Made by a program: the position numbers and the translations under genes | DNA from: Macrostomum hystrix | Taxonomy: Eukaryota; Platyhelminthes; Macrostomidae | Assembly: GCA_950097015.1 (NCBI GenBank) | Contig: CATNEN010000002.1 | Coordinates: 5,425,001-5,489,000 of the forward strand | Length of the DNA stretch: 64,000 bases | Reading direction: 5' to 3' | Notes under the pieces: model-generated | Seen by the model: only the letters and a program-made list of their open reading frames with translations | The model's database searches: none | What the model was told of the DNA's origin: nothing | Part shown: in pieces, positions 34,958 through 46,828 of the stretch | Numbering within the stretch: the first letter of the stretch is position 1 | How the letters are laid out: every line of letters begins with the position of its first letter

Positions 34958-37900
34958 ATGGGTTCCAGCGAATTGGATAGCATTCTAGATAGCCTGCATG
35001 CTCTGCAGATGGATCTGGACTTGTGCCTGCAGCAGCCTCAGCAGCCTCAGCAGCAGCAGCAGCAGCTTCCTCCACCGCCTCCGCCACAGCCTCTGTCGAC
35101 ACAAAAGTTGCATCAGCAGCAACAGCAGCAACAGCAGCCAGCGCCCCAAACACCACCGCCACCGCTGCAATTGTCGACGCAAAAGCAGCAGCAGCAGCAG
35201 CAGTTCTTGGAGGCACTGCTTGAAATTGACGAGAGTCACGATGACTTTCCTCCACCGCCGCCGCCGGAAGAGGTGGGTGTTTTGAGAGCCTCTAGTAACA
35301 AACAGAAGCATGGAAATGAGGACAATTCTCAATAGGGCCACAAATGCAGCCGACAGCACAGCCGCAGCTATTGCGCGGCGTATCAAAAGGCTGCGTACGG
35401 CTTTTCAGTCCATGGACTGGGGGACGCCACACCCACCCTCAATTACCCCAGCTAATGCTGAGGTGACCAGGTTGAGCAGAAGCAATGCAGGGTTAAGTGT
35501 CTTGCTAAATGACACAAATTGTTCCAGTGGAGTCAGGATTCGAACCCATGGCCTTCAAGTCCTGAGTCCGACGCGTTAACCACCAGGCTTAAAATATCAT
35601 TTCATTCTTCGATAAAAAAACTCTGGAAATTTTGTTGCGCCGGAAATTCGAATCAATCCAGTTCTTTCTGTTTTTAGTCAAGTAAAAATGACCTTCTTTG
35701 ACGTTTTTACAATGCAATATTTTTCTAGGTCTATTTTGTGAAAATGTGACGCCGCTTTAACTCAACACCCCGCAAACTCCCATCGCTCTGGAGACACCGA
35801 ATACTGCGAGCTAGCTTTCCTTCACCTCTCCTTGCAGCTGACCCAGTTTCCGGAACACTCAGGCCTGCAAGCGGACTATGCCGCAGCGGCAGCAGCTTCA
35901 GCTTTCGATGCTGCATCAAACGATTCTGGAATTCATGCTGAGTCACCCACAATGACTGTGAGACGAAATGCAACGGCTAATACTAACACGCCTAATTCTT
36001 TGGCTCATTCTGGCCCAAAGTCACCGGCGAAAGTACAAACTAATTCTCTGGTCAATCAGCTAGTACAGCGAGCTCAACCAGTGATTCGTTCCCATTCAAC
36101 GACATCCCAGTCGACAAGTCAAGTCAGAGTTGGCAGTCGGGGAACAACGAATGATGTAGCAGATGCTGCTGCTGCTGCTGCTGCTGCTGCCACTTCACCT
36201 AGGCGCCCGCATCCGCTCCGGTACCAGGTCTCGATGCCTGAGTCCAGCTGTGTTCCCGCTGCCTCCGACAGTGACGGAATGCTGCCCAGCCTGATGTCAG
36301 TCACTCTGCCCGATGAGAAGCAGCAGAAGACGACTCAGAAACAGCAGCAGCAGAGCAAGCAATCATCCTTGCCGCAGTCGCAAGGTCGGGTGTTGCAGCC
36401 TGGAACAATCGCCATCACCGAAGGCTCAGATTTCTACCAGTCCAGCATGCAGGAGCGAATCAGAGTGATGGACCAGCTGTTTAATAAGTCCAATCTGACC
36501 AGGGTGAGCCTACTCATGCTGAGTCCATCCTGTGAGATTATTGCAATTTACTAAGGATTGCAACTAAAAAAATGTTAAAATGGCTCTTGATTAGTAGAAT
36601 GGCACTTGATTAGTGGAAAATGACACTTGATTAGTTGAAAATGGCTCTTGATTCATGGAAAATGGCACTTGATTAATAGAAAATGTCACTTGATTAATAG
36701 AAAATGGCACTTGAATAATAGAAAGTGGCACTTGATTAATAGAAAATGGCACTTGAATAATAGAAAATGGCACTTGAATAATAGAAAATGGCACTTGATT
36801 AATAGAAAATGGCACTTGATTAATAGAAAATGGCACTTGATTAATAGAAAATGGCACTTGAATAATAGAAAATGGCACTTGAATAATAGAAAATGGCACT
36901 TGATTAATAGAAAGTGGCACTTGATTAATAGAAAATGTCACTTGATTAATAGAAAATGGCACTTGATTAATAGAAAATGGCACTTGAATAATAGAAAGTG
37001 GCACTTGATTAATAGAAAATGTCACTTGATTAATAGAAAATGGCACTTGATTAATAGAAAATGGCACCGAAAAGCAAAAAGGCTCATGATTAGTTATAGA
37101 AAAATGGCAGAAATTATGTTTCTGGCATTAATCTGGCATCGCAGAGGAAACCTGATGGCTGTAAGCGTTAGTGAACAATTTTTATTTTAGTTTAAACTTT
37201 CAGCTTGTCGAGCTCGATGATCAGATGATTAGCTAGCTAAACCCGAGGCAACCAGATGCAGATGCAAACTTTGTTTCAATTTGGGCCAGTAAAACTTATT
37301 AATAACTGAATGAATTATGTAGCAGTCCCGATTTCGTGTTTACGCAGCTACAAGCTACACTGGATGGCCAGTTTAGCAGAATTGTATCTGGAAAAGATAC
37401 ATTTCTGCAAGCTCTATTTGTAATCTATTTGTAATCTATTTGTAATCTATTTGTAATCTGCAGGCAGTTGTGTATACTATTTGCGAGTGCTAAATTTCAG
37501 ATGGCTGTAAGAATTCACTGCCTGGACAGAACCACCAAAATGCTTTGCCTCGACGAGAGATCCAAGACTGGCCTGGTGTGCACCATGATGGCCAACAAGA
37601 GCCTCACGGATAGGCGGCTGAACCACTGCATTGTGGAGAAACTGCCTGATATGAAAATGGGTGCGCAACTAAAGTTTGGGGATAATTCTGTGGGATAATT
37701 ATGCTGTATAGCTGAGAACATTGAGAAAAACTCAATTCCCGGCCACCTCACTCCGCATCACGCATCTGTACTTCCCCATCCTCTCTTCCCCATCCTCTCT
37801 TCCCCATCCTCTCTTTCCCATTATCTCTTCCCATCCTCTCTTCCCCATTATCTCTTCCCATCTTCTGTTCCCCATTATCTCTTCCCATCCTCTCTTCCCC

Positions 37901-40900
37901 ATCCTCTCTTCCCATCCTCTCTTCCCCATCTTCTCTTCCCCATCCTCTCTTTCCCATCCTCTCTTCCCCATTATCTCTTCCCTGTTATCTCTTCCCCGTT
38001 ATCTCTTCCCCGTCCTCTCTTCCCATAAATCCGTCTGATCCCATAAGCATAAATTAATGTTTAATCTTTTGGCATTCTAGCCTTCAATGTTTTTAATGTT
38101 AATCTCCAACCAGAATGTGACGCCACAAATTAAGCTCCAGCAAAGCTAATTAAACAGTAAGGCACTGCGACACGAGAGCGGACACCGTCAAGGCATGTGG
38201 CGAATTCATAAATGATTACCCAACTAGAAGTTTAATGAAACCCTCTCTAAGGAAAAGCTCAGCGGGGCAAAAAGGCTGATAATTGTGCGCCCCTTATTAC
38301 GTAATAATGGCAAGATTAACAAAAAATAGGCGAGAATAGGTGAGAAGGCTGCAGGGGGAAGGAGAGAGAAAGTATTAGGTGTGAATCTCTCGCGGCCTTT
38401 GTCCAGCGATTCTCTGAGGGGCGGCTTTGTGATTATCAGTGACGTCACTGCAGCTTTCAAGACATTGACTAGTGTAGAATAACCAGCCAGCCAGGCCTAC
38501 TTATGGAATCAGTCACGTGACCCACTGCTCAGGTTTAACTTGAGCCCTGATAAACTCAAGTCCTCTTCTCAGCTGGGTTGATCAACACGACAGGCCAATA
38601 TGCGAATTATATCTCAGGGTACTCTATAATTTACATGCCTAATTGACAATCCCTCCTGATACCTCCTTCTGATTCTCCTTTTCTCCACCCTATTCTCCCA
38701 CTCTCCCTACCGATTCTCCCACTCTCCCTACCGATTCTCTCACCCCCTACCGATTCTCTCACCCCCCTACCGATTCTCCCACTCTCCCTACCGATTCTCT
38801 CACTCTCCCTACCGATTCTCCCACCCCCCTACCGATTCACCTACTCTCCCTACCAATTCTCCCACTCTCCCTACCAATTCCCCCACTCTCCCTACCAATT
38901 CCCCCACTCTCCCTACCAATCCCCCACTCTCCCTACCAATTCCCCCAATCTCCCTACCAATTCCCCCACTCTCCCTACCAATTCCCCCCTCTCCCTACCA
39001 ATTCCCCCCCTCTCCCTACCAATCCCCCACTCTCCCTACCAATTCCCCCAATCTCCCTACCAATTCCCCCACTCTCCCTACCAATTCCCCCCTCTCCCTA
39101 CCAATTCCCCCACTCTCCCTACCAATTCCCCCACTCTCCCTACCAATTCCCCCACTCTCCCTACCAATTCTCCCACTCTCCCTACCAATTCCCCCACTCT
39201 CCCTACCAATTCCCCCACTCTCCCTACCAATTCCCCCACTCTCCCTACCAATTCTCTCACTCTCCCCCACCAATTCTCTCACTCTCCCCCACCAATTCTC
39301 TCACTCTCCCTACCAATTCCCCCACTCTCCCTACCGATTCTCTCACTCTACAAACCGATTCTCCCACTCTACAAACCGATTCTCCCACTCTACAAACCGA
39401 TTCTCCCACTCTACAAACCGATTCTCTCACTCTCCCTACCAATTCCCCCACTCTCCCTACCAATTCTCTCACTCTCCCTACCAATTCCCCCACTCTCCCT
39501 ACCAATTCTCTCACTCTCCCTACCAATTCCCCCACTCTCCCTACCAATTCTCTCACTCTCCCTACCAATTCCCCCACTCTCCCTACCAATTCTCCCACAT
39601 TCACCTCACGCACTCCCTCCCACCGCACGCAGAGCGCATAGTGGAGGACCATGAGCTGCTCGGGGACACCCTGCTAGCCTGGCCAGCCAACTCCAAGAAT
39701 ATGCTGTTCTTCGAGGACCGGGAAGAGAAATTCGGCGCCCTCACAAACCCGGATGTGAGAGATTGGATTAGAATCCGCACTCCCCAATGGCTGCCCAATA
39801 CAGTAACTTGTTTCATTTGAAATCCCATTGCAGCTCTACCTTGGCGGAGCATTTGCGCTAGAGAGAGGCGAGTCAGCTCAGCAACAGCTCAGCCGGGTGA
39901 TCAACGTGAGTCCTGCTGCTCAGACTGGCTGCATGGGATTGGGGAGATGAGACACGGGAGAGATGAGACACGGGAGAGATGAGACACGGGAGAGATGAGA
40001 CAGGGGAGAGGTGAGACACGGGAGAGATGAGGCACAAGAGAGATGCATTGGAAAGATCAGGCACGAGATGACCTTTCGGGGGTTGCCGACCTCGGGGGCT
40101 TAAAATAACAAAGCGCAAAGGCTACCAAAGCTATTATCATTGCGTCAACTGGATCTGGGATATTTCTCCCCAAAGGCCGTGAACCCTTCAGTTGGAAGTT
40201 TTTTGCCAACTGATAAACCGATAGCGCCATCTGTTATCCTTGGGCAACACATCTGCCCCTCCCCCAGGCGGCTATGGGATATTTCTGGCTCAGATTTTAT
40301 AATCCCCACAATCCAAAAACTGGCGGTCCGTGATTCCGGGAATCGCCACACGAAACGCCACCCCAATCAGATAGATTATCGCCCCTGAGATGCAATCAAT
40401 CTTTTCAATCAAATCGTTACTTGTCGAGTGTGTGTGCTCAAGCAACTGCTCAAGAGGCGGTGAACATTTGAGAGGGTTTGGCCCCAGCTCTCGGATGCCG
40501 GCACGTGTGAATCACGAGACAGGAAATGTTCTGTGCATTCTAAAGGCACTTCGGCTCGACACACTTGATGAGTAGCTCTGGCCCATAGAGTGTTGCCCAG
40601 CCATAGAACCGATTATCGATTAGCAGGGAAGCGAGGCTTGCTTTTTCGAATGTCAATCAATCCGACAATGCTTAAAACTCTCCCCAGGACCTGTTTGAAG
40701 GAGAGGGCAGCGTGCCAGCGATGAAGGAGATTCTGCACGTGAGACTGGCCGGCACCAAGGTGTGGAAGAAGCGGCTCTGCAGCCTGCGCACCTCCGGCAT
40801 CTACGCTGTCAAGAAGGGCAAATCGGTGCGTGACAGATGATAAAAATAATGTACTAAACTTTGTACAAAGACTGTTTACTACACTATGTACAAAGACTGT

Positions 40901-43900
40901 GTACTAAACTTTGTACAAAGACTGTGTACTAAACTGTGTACAAAGACTGTGTACTAAACTATGTACAAAGACTGTGTACTATGATGACCAGATTCAATAG
41001 TCAATGACCAGATTCGATAGTTAATGACCAGATTCCATAGTCCATGACCAGATTCGATAGTCAATGACCAGATTCGGTGGTTAATCACCCATATCATATG
41101 TACGGTTGTGTATCGTGACCTAATTTTTAACCACAGGAGCTGAAGTTGGTGACCAGCCTGTCGGGCTATCACCTGTTCACTACCCTGGGTGGCTGGACAT
41201 CAAAAGGCAAAATTGAGTCACCAACGCCGCACGGATTTGCGCTTAAGGTGAGCAACTGCTCGACACTGGGTCATGAGATACTGGGTCATGAGATACTGGG
41301 TCATGAGATATTTGACGACGAATCAATATTATAATCGACTAACTTTAAATGGACTAAGCATTCAAAAAAAGTTAACAAAAATGATTCGAATCAAACACTC
41401 AATTCATGACCAAAAAACTTAATGTATGACCAAATGACTCAATCCGTGACCAAAAAACCCAAACCATGACCTAAAAACTCAATCCATGACCTAAAAACTC
41501 AATCCATGACCTAAAAACTCAATCCATGACCTAAAACTCAATCCATGACCTAAAAACTCAATCCATGACCTAAAAACTCAATCCATGACCTAAAAACTCA
41601 ATCCATGACCTAAAAACTCAGTCTATGACCCAAAGACTCAATCCATGACCTAACAACACAATTCATGACCTAACAACTCAATCCATGACCTAAAGACTCA
41701 CTCAATCCATGACCTAAAGACTCAATCCATGACCTAACGACTCAATCCATGACCTAACAACTCAATCCATGACCTAACAACTCAATCCATGACCTAAAAA
41801 CTCAATCCATTACCTAACAACTCAATCCATGACCTAACAACTCAATCCATGACCTAAAGACTCAATCCATGACCAAAAACTCAATCTATGACCTAAAGAC
41901 TCAATCCATGACCTAAAGACTAAATCTATGACAAAAAACTCAATCCATGACCTAAAGACTAAATCTATGACGAAAAACTCAATCTATGACCAAAAACCCA
42001 ATCTATGACCTAAAGACTCAATTAATGACCTAAAAACTCAATTCATGTAAAAAACTCCGAAGAAAAGTACCCAATCAATAACCCAAAAACCTTAAGAGAA
42101 AATCCTTAATATAAAATGAGCCAGAAAATAGTTTGAAAATTCGTGCCATAAACTAATGACCAAAAAACTATGACCCACTTGGTTTTACTCAATGACCTAA
42201 GCTCCAAATCTTCTAAATGAAGCTCCGTCAACCCTCACCGACCCACCGCAGGCCCTCCAAACGCACAGCCTGCAGTCCAAGCTGATAAATTACTTCGCTG
42301 CGCCAAACGAAGTTGCCATGAAGCGCTGGTGCACCGCCATCCGCATCGCATTGGTGAGTGGTCTGACAGCTTCACAATAAACACTCTGTGAGACCACTGA
42401 GTGAGAGATGAGACAGGGGAGAGATGAGACACGGCAGAGATGAGACACGGGAGAGATGAGACACGGGAGAGATGACACACGGGAGAGATGAGACACGGGA
42501 GAGATGAGACACGGGAGAGATGAGACACGGCAGAGATGAGACACGGCAGAGATGAGACACGGGAGAGATGAGACACGGGAGAGATAAGACACGGGAGAGA
42601 TGAGACACGGGAGAGATGAGACACGGGAGAGATAAGACACGGCAGAGATAAGACACGGGAGAGATGAGACACGGCAGAGATAAGACACGGGAGAGATGAG
42701 ACACGGCAGAGATGAGACACGGGAGAGATGAGACACGGGAGAGATGAGTCACGGCAGAGATGAGACACGGGAGAGATGAGACACGGGAGAGATGAGACAC
42801 GGCAGAGATGAGACACGGGAGAGATGAGACACGGGAGAGATAAGACACGGGAGAGATGAGACACGGGAGAGATGAGACACGGGAGAGATGAGACACGGGA
42901 GAGATGAGACACGGGAGAGATAAGACACGGCAGAGATGAGGCACGGGAGAGATGAGTCACGGCAGAGATGAGACACGGGAGAGATGAGACACGGCAGAGA
43001 TGAGACACGGGAGAGATGAGACACGGGAGAGATAAGACACGGGAGAGATGAGACACGGGAGAGATGAGACACGGGAGAGATGAGACACGGCAGAGATGAG
43101 ACACGGGAGAGATGAGACACGGGAGAGATGGCACACGGGAGAGATGAGACACGGGAGAGATGAGACACGGGAGAGATGAGACACGGGAGAGATGAGACAC
43201 GGGAGAGATGAGACACGGGAGAGATGAGACGGCAAAGATACGAGAGTTGATACAGGTGAGATTCTATGGTTATTATCTGTCCTTACTATGCTGCGGGTCA
43301 GAGCTATTTTCCAGGCACAAAGCAAAACTGATCTGCAGTTTAGTTCTGAATATAATTACTCCAGAATTCCTAGAAAAGCAATCATGGGACAGAGAGAATA
43401 GCCTATTCTAATCCTACATCGCGTGTGGGAAATTTCAAGTCTGCCGTTTAATATTGAAGAGAATTAAAAAAGCAGAATAATTATCTTGAGGGAGGCGAGC
43501 GAAATAAAAAAGTGGTTCACTCAATTCAATCACAAGTGAATGCAGGCAGGTAGGAGGGATGGTGTCTTGTTGTGCTTGACATTGTGTCTAAGGATTGAGG
43601 GCACGGGAGTTTTTCTTAGATAGGCGGCAGTTTTGTAGCTTTTTTAAATCTCAGGGCGAATGAATTAAACCCGTGTAAAATTCTAGCAGTTTGACATTGA
43701 ATAAATCGGGGATGCTTAAGAATCCTAAATTTAGGTTACTGTTCGGATGCTTAAGAATCCTCAATTTAGGTTACTGTTCGGATGCTTTAGAATCCTAAAT
43801 TTAGGTTACTGTTCAGATGCTTTAGAATCCTAAATTTAGGTTACTGTTCGGATGCTTTAGAATCCTAAATTTAGGTGATTGTTCGGATGCCTTAGAATCC

Positions 43901-45555
43901 TAAATTTAGGTTACTGTTCAGATGCTTTAGAATCCTAAATTTAGGTTACTGTTCGGATGCTTTAGAATCCTAAATTTAGGTTACTGTTCAGATGCTTTAG
44001 AATCCTAAATTTAGGTTACTGTTTAGATGCCTTAGAATCCTAAATTTAGGTGATTGTTCGGATGCCTTAGAATCCTAAATTTAGGTTACTGTTCAGATGC
44101 TCTAGAATCCTAAATTTAGGTTACTGTTCAGATGCTATAGAATCCTAAATTTAGGTTACATTTCAGATGCTTTAGAATCCTAAATTTAGGTTACTGTTCG
44201 GATGCTTTAGAATCCTAAATTTAGGTTACTGTTCGGATGCTTTAGAATCCTAAATTGAGGTTACTGTTTAGATGCCTTAGAATCTTAAATTTAGGTTATT
44301 GTTCGGATGCTTTAGAATCCTAAATTTAGGTTACTGTTCGGATGCTTCAGAATCCTAAATTTAGGTTGCTGTTTAGATGCTTTAGAATCCTAAATTTAGG
44401 TTACTGTTCGGATGCTTCAGAATCCTAAATTTAGGTTACTGTTCAGATGCTTTAGAATCCTAAATTTAGGTTACTGTTCAGATGCTTTAGAATCCTAAAT
44501 TTAGGTTACTGTTCGGATGCTTTAGAATCCTAAATTTAGGTTACTGTTTAGATGCTTTAGAATCCTAAATTTAGGTGATTGTTAAGATGCTTTAGAATCC
44601 TAAATTTTGGTGATTGTTTGGATGCTTTAGAATCCTAAATTTAGGTTATTGTTCGGATGCTTCAGAATCCTAAATTTAGGTGATTGTTTAGATGCTTTAG
44701 AATCCTAAATTTAGGTTATGGTTCGGATGCTTCAGAATCCTAAATTTAGGTTGCTGTTTAGATGCTTCAGAATCCTAAATTTAGGTTGCTGTTTAGATGC
44801 TTCAGAACCCTACATTTAGGTTACTGTTCAGATGCTTTAGAATCCTAAATTTAGGTGATTGTTTAGATGCTTTAGAATCCTAAATTTAGGTTACTGTTCA
44901 GATGCTTTAGAATCCTAAATTTAGTTGATTGTTAAGATGCTTTAGAATCCTAAATTTTGGTGATTGTTTAGATGCTTTAGAATCCTAAATTTAGGTTACT
45001 GTTCGGATGCTTTATAATCCTAAATTTAGGTTACTGTTCAGATGCTTTAGAATCCTAAATTTAGGTTACTGTTCGGATGCTTTAGAATCCTAAATTTAGG
45101 TTACTGTTCAGATGCTTTAGAATCCTAAATTTAGGTTTCTGTTCAGATGCTTTAGAATCCTAAATTTAGGTTACTGTTCGGATGCTTTAGAATCCTAAAT
45201 TTAGGTTACTGTTCAGATGCTTTAGAATCCTAAATTTAGGTGATTGTTCGGATGCCTTAGAATCCTAAATTTAAGTGATTGTTTAGATGCTTTAGAATCC
45301 TAAATTTAGGTTACTGTGGGGATGCTTTAGAATCCTAAATTTAGGTTACTGTTTAGATGCTTCAGAATCCTAAATTTAGGTGATTGTTCAGATGCTTCAG
45401 AATCCTAAATTTAGGTGATTGTTCGGATGCTTAAAAATCTAAAAGTTAGGTGAGCTCTACTCACAGCAAGATTCACTACCGAATCCCACTTTCAGACCGG
45501 CAACCAGTATTACTTGAGCTACCAGTTCGCCCATGAATCAGCTAATCCAAAATGA
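34958..45555 (+). CDS. MRL-family adaptor (RIAM/lamellipodin/MIG-10), RA-PH protein, 581 aa
   Basis: Nine exons: 34958-35272, 35838-36503, 37501-37660, 39633-39754, 39834-39905, 40688-40825, 41137-41247, 42252-42353, 45496-45555. The coding length is 1746 bp, with matching phases at every junction. MRL proteins link Rap/Ras GTPases and phosphoinositides to Ena/VASP, talin and actin at the leading edge. Residues 1-26 form a short leucine-rich segment like the talin-binding part of RIAM. Polyglutamine and proline runs follow, with an Ena/VASP-type FPPPPPPEE at the end of exon 1. An RA domain lies at about 328-421 (MAVRIHCLDRTTKMLCLDER; then ERIVEDHELL). A PH domain lies at about 453-570 (KVWKKRLCSLRTSGIYAVKK; MKRWCTAIRIAL). 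Exon 9 adds TGNQYYLSYQFAHESANPK and a stop, aligning with the segment just after the PH domain in relatives. The long proline-rich tail usual in the family is absent, at least in this isoform. Confidence 0.88.
35395..35595 (-). mobile_element. tRNA-derived SINE in MRL intron 1, antisense
   Basis: Read on the - strand, a tRNA-Leu-like head contains TGGTTAACGCGTCGGACTCA (A-box side) and the B-box GGTTCGAATCC (35536-35546 on the + strand). The body follows with AAGACACTTAACCCTGC and, at 35408, CAGTCCATGGACTG. The body segment is shared with the SINE at 17.9 kb. It fills about a third of this 565-bp intron. Confidence 0.7.
36590..37070. repeat. 21-bp minisatellite in MRL intron 2
   Basis: About 22 units of 21 bp containing TTGATTAATAGAAAATGGCA. 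The + strand reads as repeated WHLINRK and the - strand as VPFSINQ. The array begins about 85 bp after the donor of exon 2. The intron ends at 37500 with two possible acceptors (37461 and 37500). Only the second keeps the frame open. Confidence 0.95.
37770..38030. repeat. 14-bp CCCATCCTCTCTTC minisatellite in MRL intron 3
   Basis: About 18 units of CCCATCCTCTCTTC with CCCATTATCTCTTC variants, beginning about 110 bp after the exon 3 donor. Intron 3 (37661-39632) holds a second, unrelated array downstream. Confidence 0.93.
38690..39600. repeat. 21-bp minisatellite in MRL intron 3
   Basis: About 43 units of 21 bp containing CTCTCCCTACCAATTCCCCC, with CCGATTCT and CTACAAACCG variant blocks. It runs to within about 32 bp of the exon 4 acceptor, so it overlaps the zone where a branch point and pyrimidine tract would lie. 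Confidence 0.95.
39950..40045 (-). repeat. 16-bp GATGAGACACGGGAGA minisatellite, copy 2 (MRL intron 5)
   Basis: About six units of GATGAGACACGGGAGA, the reverse complement of the 10.7 and 46.06 kb arrays. It lies about 45 bp after the exon 5 donor. The rest of intron 5 (to 40687) is unique. Confidence 0.93.
40845..41085. repeat. Two short arrays in MRL intron 6
   Basis: About five to six 23-bp units containing TGTACTAAACTTTGTACAAA (40845-40983) are followed by about five 20-bp units of CAATGACCAGATTCGATAGT (40984-41085). Together they make up most of the 311-bp intron inside the PH-domain coding region. Confidence 0.93.
41262..42050. repeat. 15-bp and 20-bp arrays in MRL intron 7
   Basis: Three copies of ACTGGGTCATGAGAT start 15 bp after the exon 7 donor (41262-41310). 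After a short gap there are about 33 copies of ACTCAATCCATGACCTAAAA (41395-42050), with many single-base variants and one CTCA duplication near 41700. Confidence 0.94.
42405..43245 (-). repeat. 16-bp GATGAGACACGGGAGA minisatellite, copy 3 (MRL intron 8)
   Basis: About 52 units of GATGAGACACGGGAGA with CACGGCAGA and GATAAGA variants. This is the largest array of a family found at four places in the window. It begins about 50 bp after the exon 8 donor. Confidence 0.96.
43707..45440. repeat. 35-bp palindrome-bearing minisatellite in MRL intron 8, about 50 copies
   Basis: Units of 35 bp containing TTAGAATCCTAAATTTAGG. Within each unit CCTAAATTTAGG is a perfect 12-bp palindrome. Variation is concentrated outside it (GTTCGG, GTTCAG, GTTTAG; TTTAG, TTCAG, CTTAG). 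The array ends 55 bp before the acceptor of the last coding exon. Confidence 0.96.
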
Positions 45556-45606
45556 TTCGTTAATCGCTAATTCGTTCAACCAGAGCTTTTTGATGCAAAA
45601 AACAAG

Positions 45607-45612
45607 AATAAA
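45607..45612 (+). terminator. Candidate poly(A) signal of the MRL gene
   Basis: AATAAA lies 52 bp after the stop codon at 45553-45555. A second AATAAA is at 45815-45820. Which one is used cannot be told from sequence. Confidence 0.45.
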
Positions 45613-46054
45613 AGACTTTCATTATTAGCACATTAAAGCCATGGCAGAAAATTTCAAATCGGTGTAAAATTATAATTCCATTTTTTTTAATTTTTAGAAA
45701 CTTGCTTTTGCTTTTTTCATTCATGAGTAGCTTTGCATGCCGAACGACATCCACTTCTGCCGAGCATACTTGCAATATGCTAATAATTATGAAGGTCATG
45801 GACTTTGCTGCTCAAATAAAAAAATTATTTACTTGAAATCGCTGCTTTGTAGGACAAATTTTTCATATTCAATATGACTGCTGTTCGCTTCGAGATTCTA
45901 GTGCCTCTCGCATGCTTTCATGGTTCTTTGTTTAATTATCTGTTTATTTTATTTATTGTTTAATTATCTGCCTTTTTATTGTTATTAACTTGTTATTGAA
46001 TATTACCTGAGACAGCAGCAAAACTATCTTGCCTAATAGCCCTGCAACAGCAAA

Positions 46055-46828
46055 CATATCTCATCTCTCCCTTGCCTTCTCCCTCCCGTGTCTCGTCTCT
46101 CCCCTGTCTCATCTCTCCCGTGTCTCATCTCTCCCTTGCCTTCTCCCTCCCGTGTCTCGTCTCTCCCCTGTCTCATCTCTCCCGTGTCTCATCTCTCCCT
46201 TGCCTTCTCTCTCCCGTGTCTCGTCTCTCCCCTGTCTCATCTCTCCCCTGTCTCATCTCTCCCGTGTCTCATCTCTCCCTTGCCTTCTCCCTCCCGTGTC
46301 TCGTCTCTCCCCTGTCTCATCTCTCCCCTGTCTCATCTCTCCCGTGTCTCATCTCTCCCTTGCCTTCTCTCTCCCGTGTCTCGTCTCTCCCCTGTCTCAT
46401 CTCTCCCCTGTCTCATCTCTCCCGTGTCTCATCTCTCCCGTGTCTCATCTCTCCCCTGTCTCATCTCTCCCGTGTCTCATCTCTCCCGTGTCTCATCTCT
46501 CCCCTGTCTCATCTCTCCCGTGTCTCATCTCTCCCGTGTCTCATCTCTCCCCTGTGTCATCTCTCCCCTGTCTCATCTCTCCCCTGTCTCATCTCTCCCG
46601 TGTCTCATCTCTCCCGTGTCTCATCTCTCCCCTGTCTCATCTCTCCCGTGTCTCATCTCTCCCCTGTCTCATCTCTGCCGTACGTCTCATCTCTGCCGTG
46701 TCTCATCTCTCCCGTGTCTCATCTCTCCCGTGTCTCATCTCTCCCCTGTGTCATCTCTCCCCTGTCTCATCTCTCCCCTGTCTCATCTCTCCCCTGTCTC
46801 ATCTCTCCCCTGTCTCATCCCTCAGGGG
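46055..46828 (+). repeat. 16-bp TCTCCCGTGTCTCATC minisatellite, copy 4
   Basis: About 48 units of TCTCCCGTGTCTCATC, with CCCTGTC and CTTGCCTTC variants. A five- to six-unit block beginning TCTCCCTTGCCTTC repeats about every 80-110 bp in the first 300 bp. Same family as the arrays at 10.7, 39.95 and 42.4 kb, here just downstream of the MRL gene. Confidence 0.96.

Noticed and set aside
43247-43256. A possible small MRL exon ending KIRELIQ before GTGAGA at 43257
   Set aside because: The donor looks good, but no acceptor with a pyrimidine tract precedes it (the upstream DNA is the purine array). Exon 9 at 45496 joins exon 8 directly in phase with family similarity.
42235-43325. Frames of repeated LISPVSHLSRVSSLPC in MRL intron 8 and the same repeat at 46.0-47.0 kb
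   Set aside because: These translate the 16-bp minisatellite. The same peptide appears at each array of the family regardless of position or neighbouring gene.
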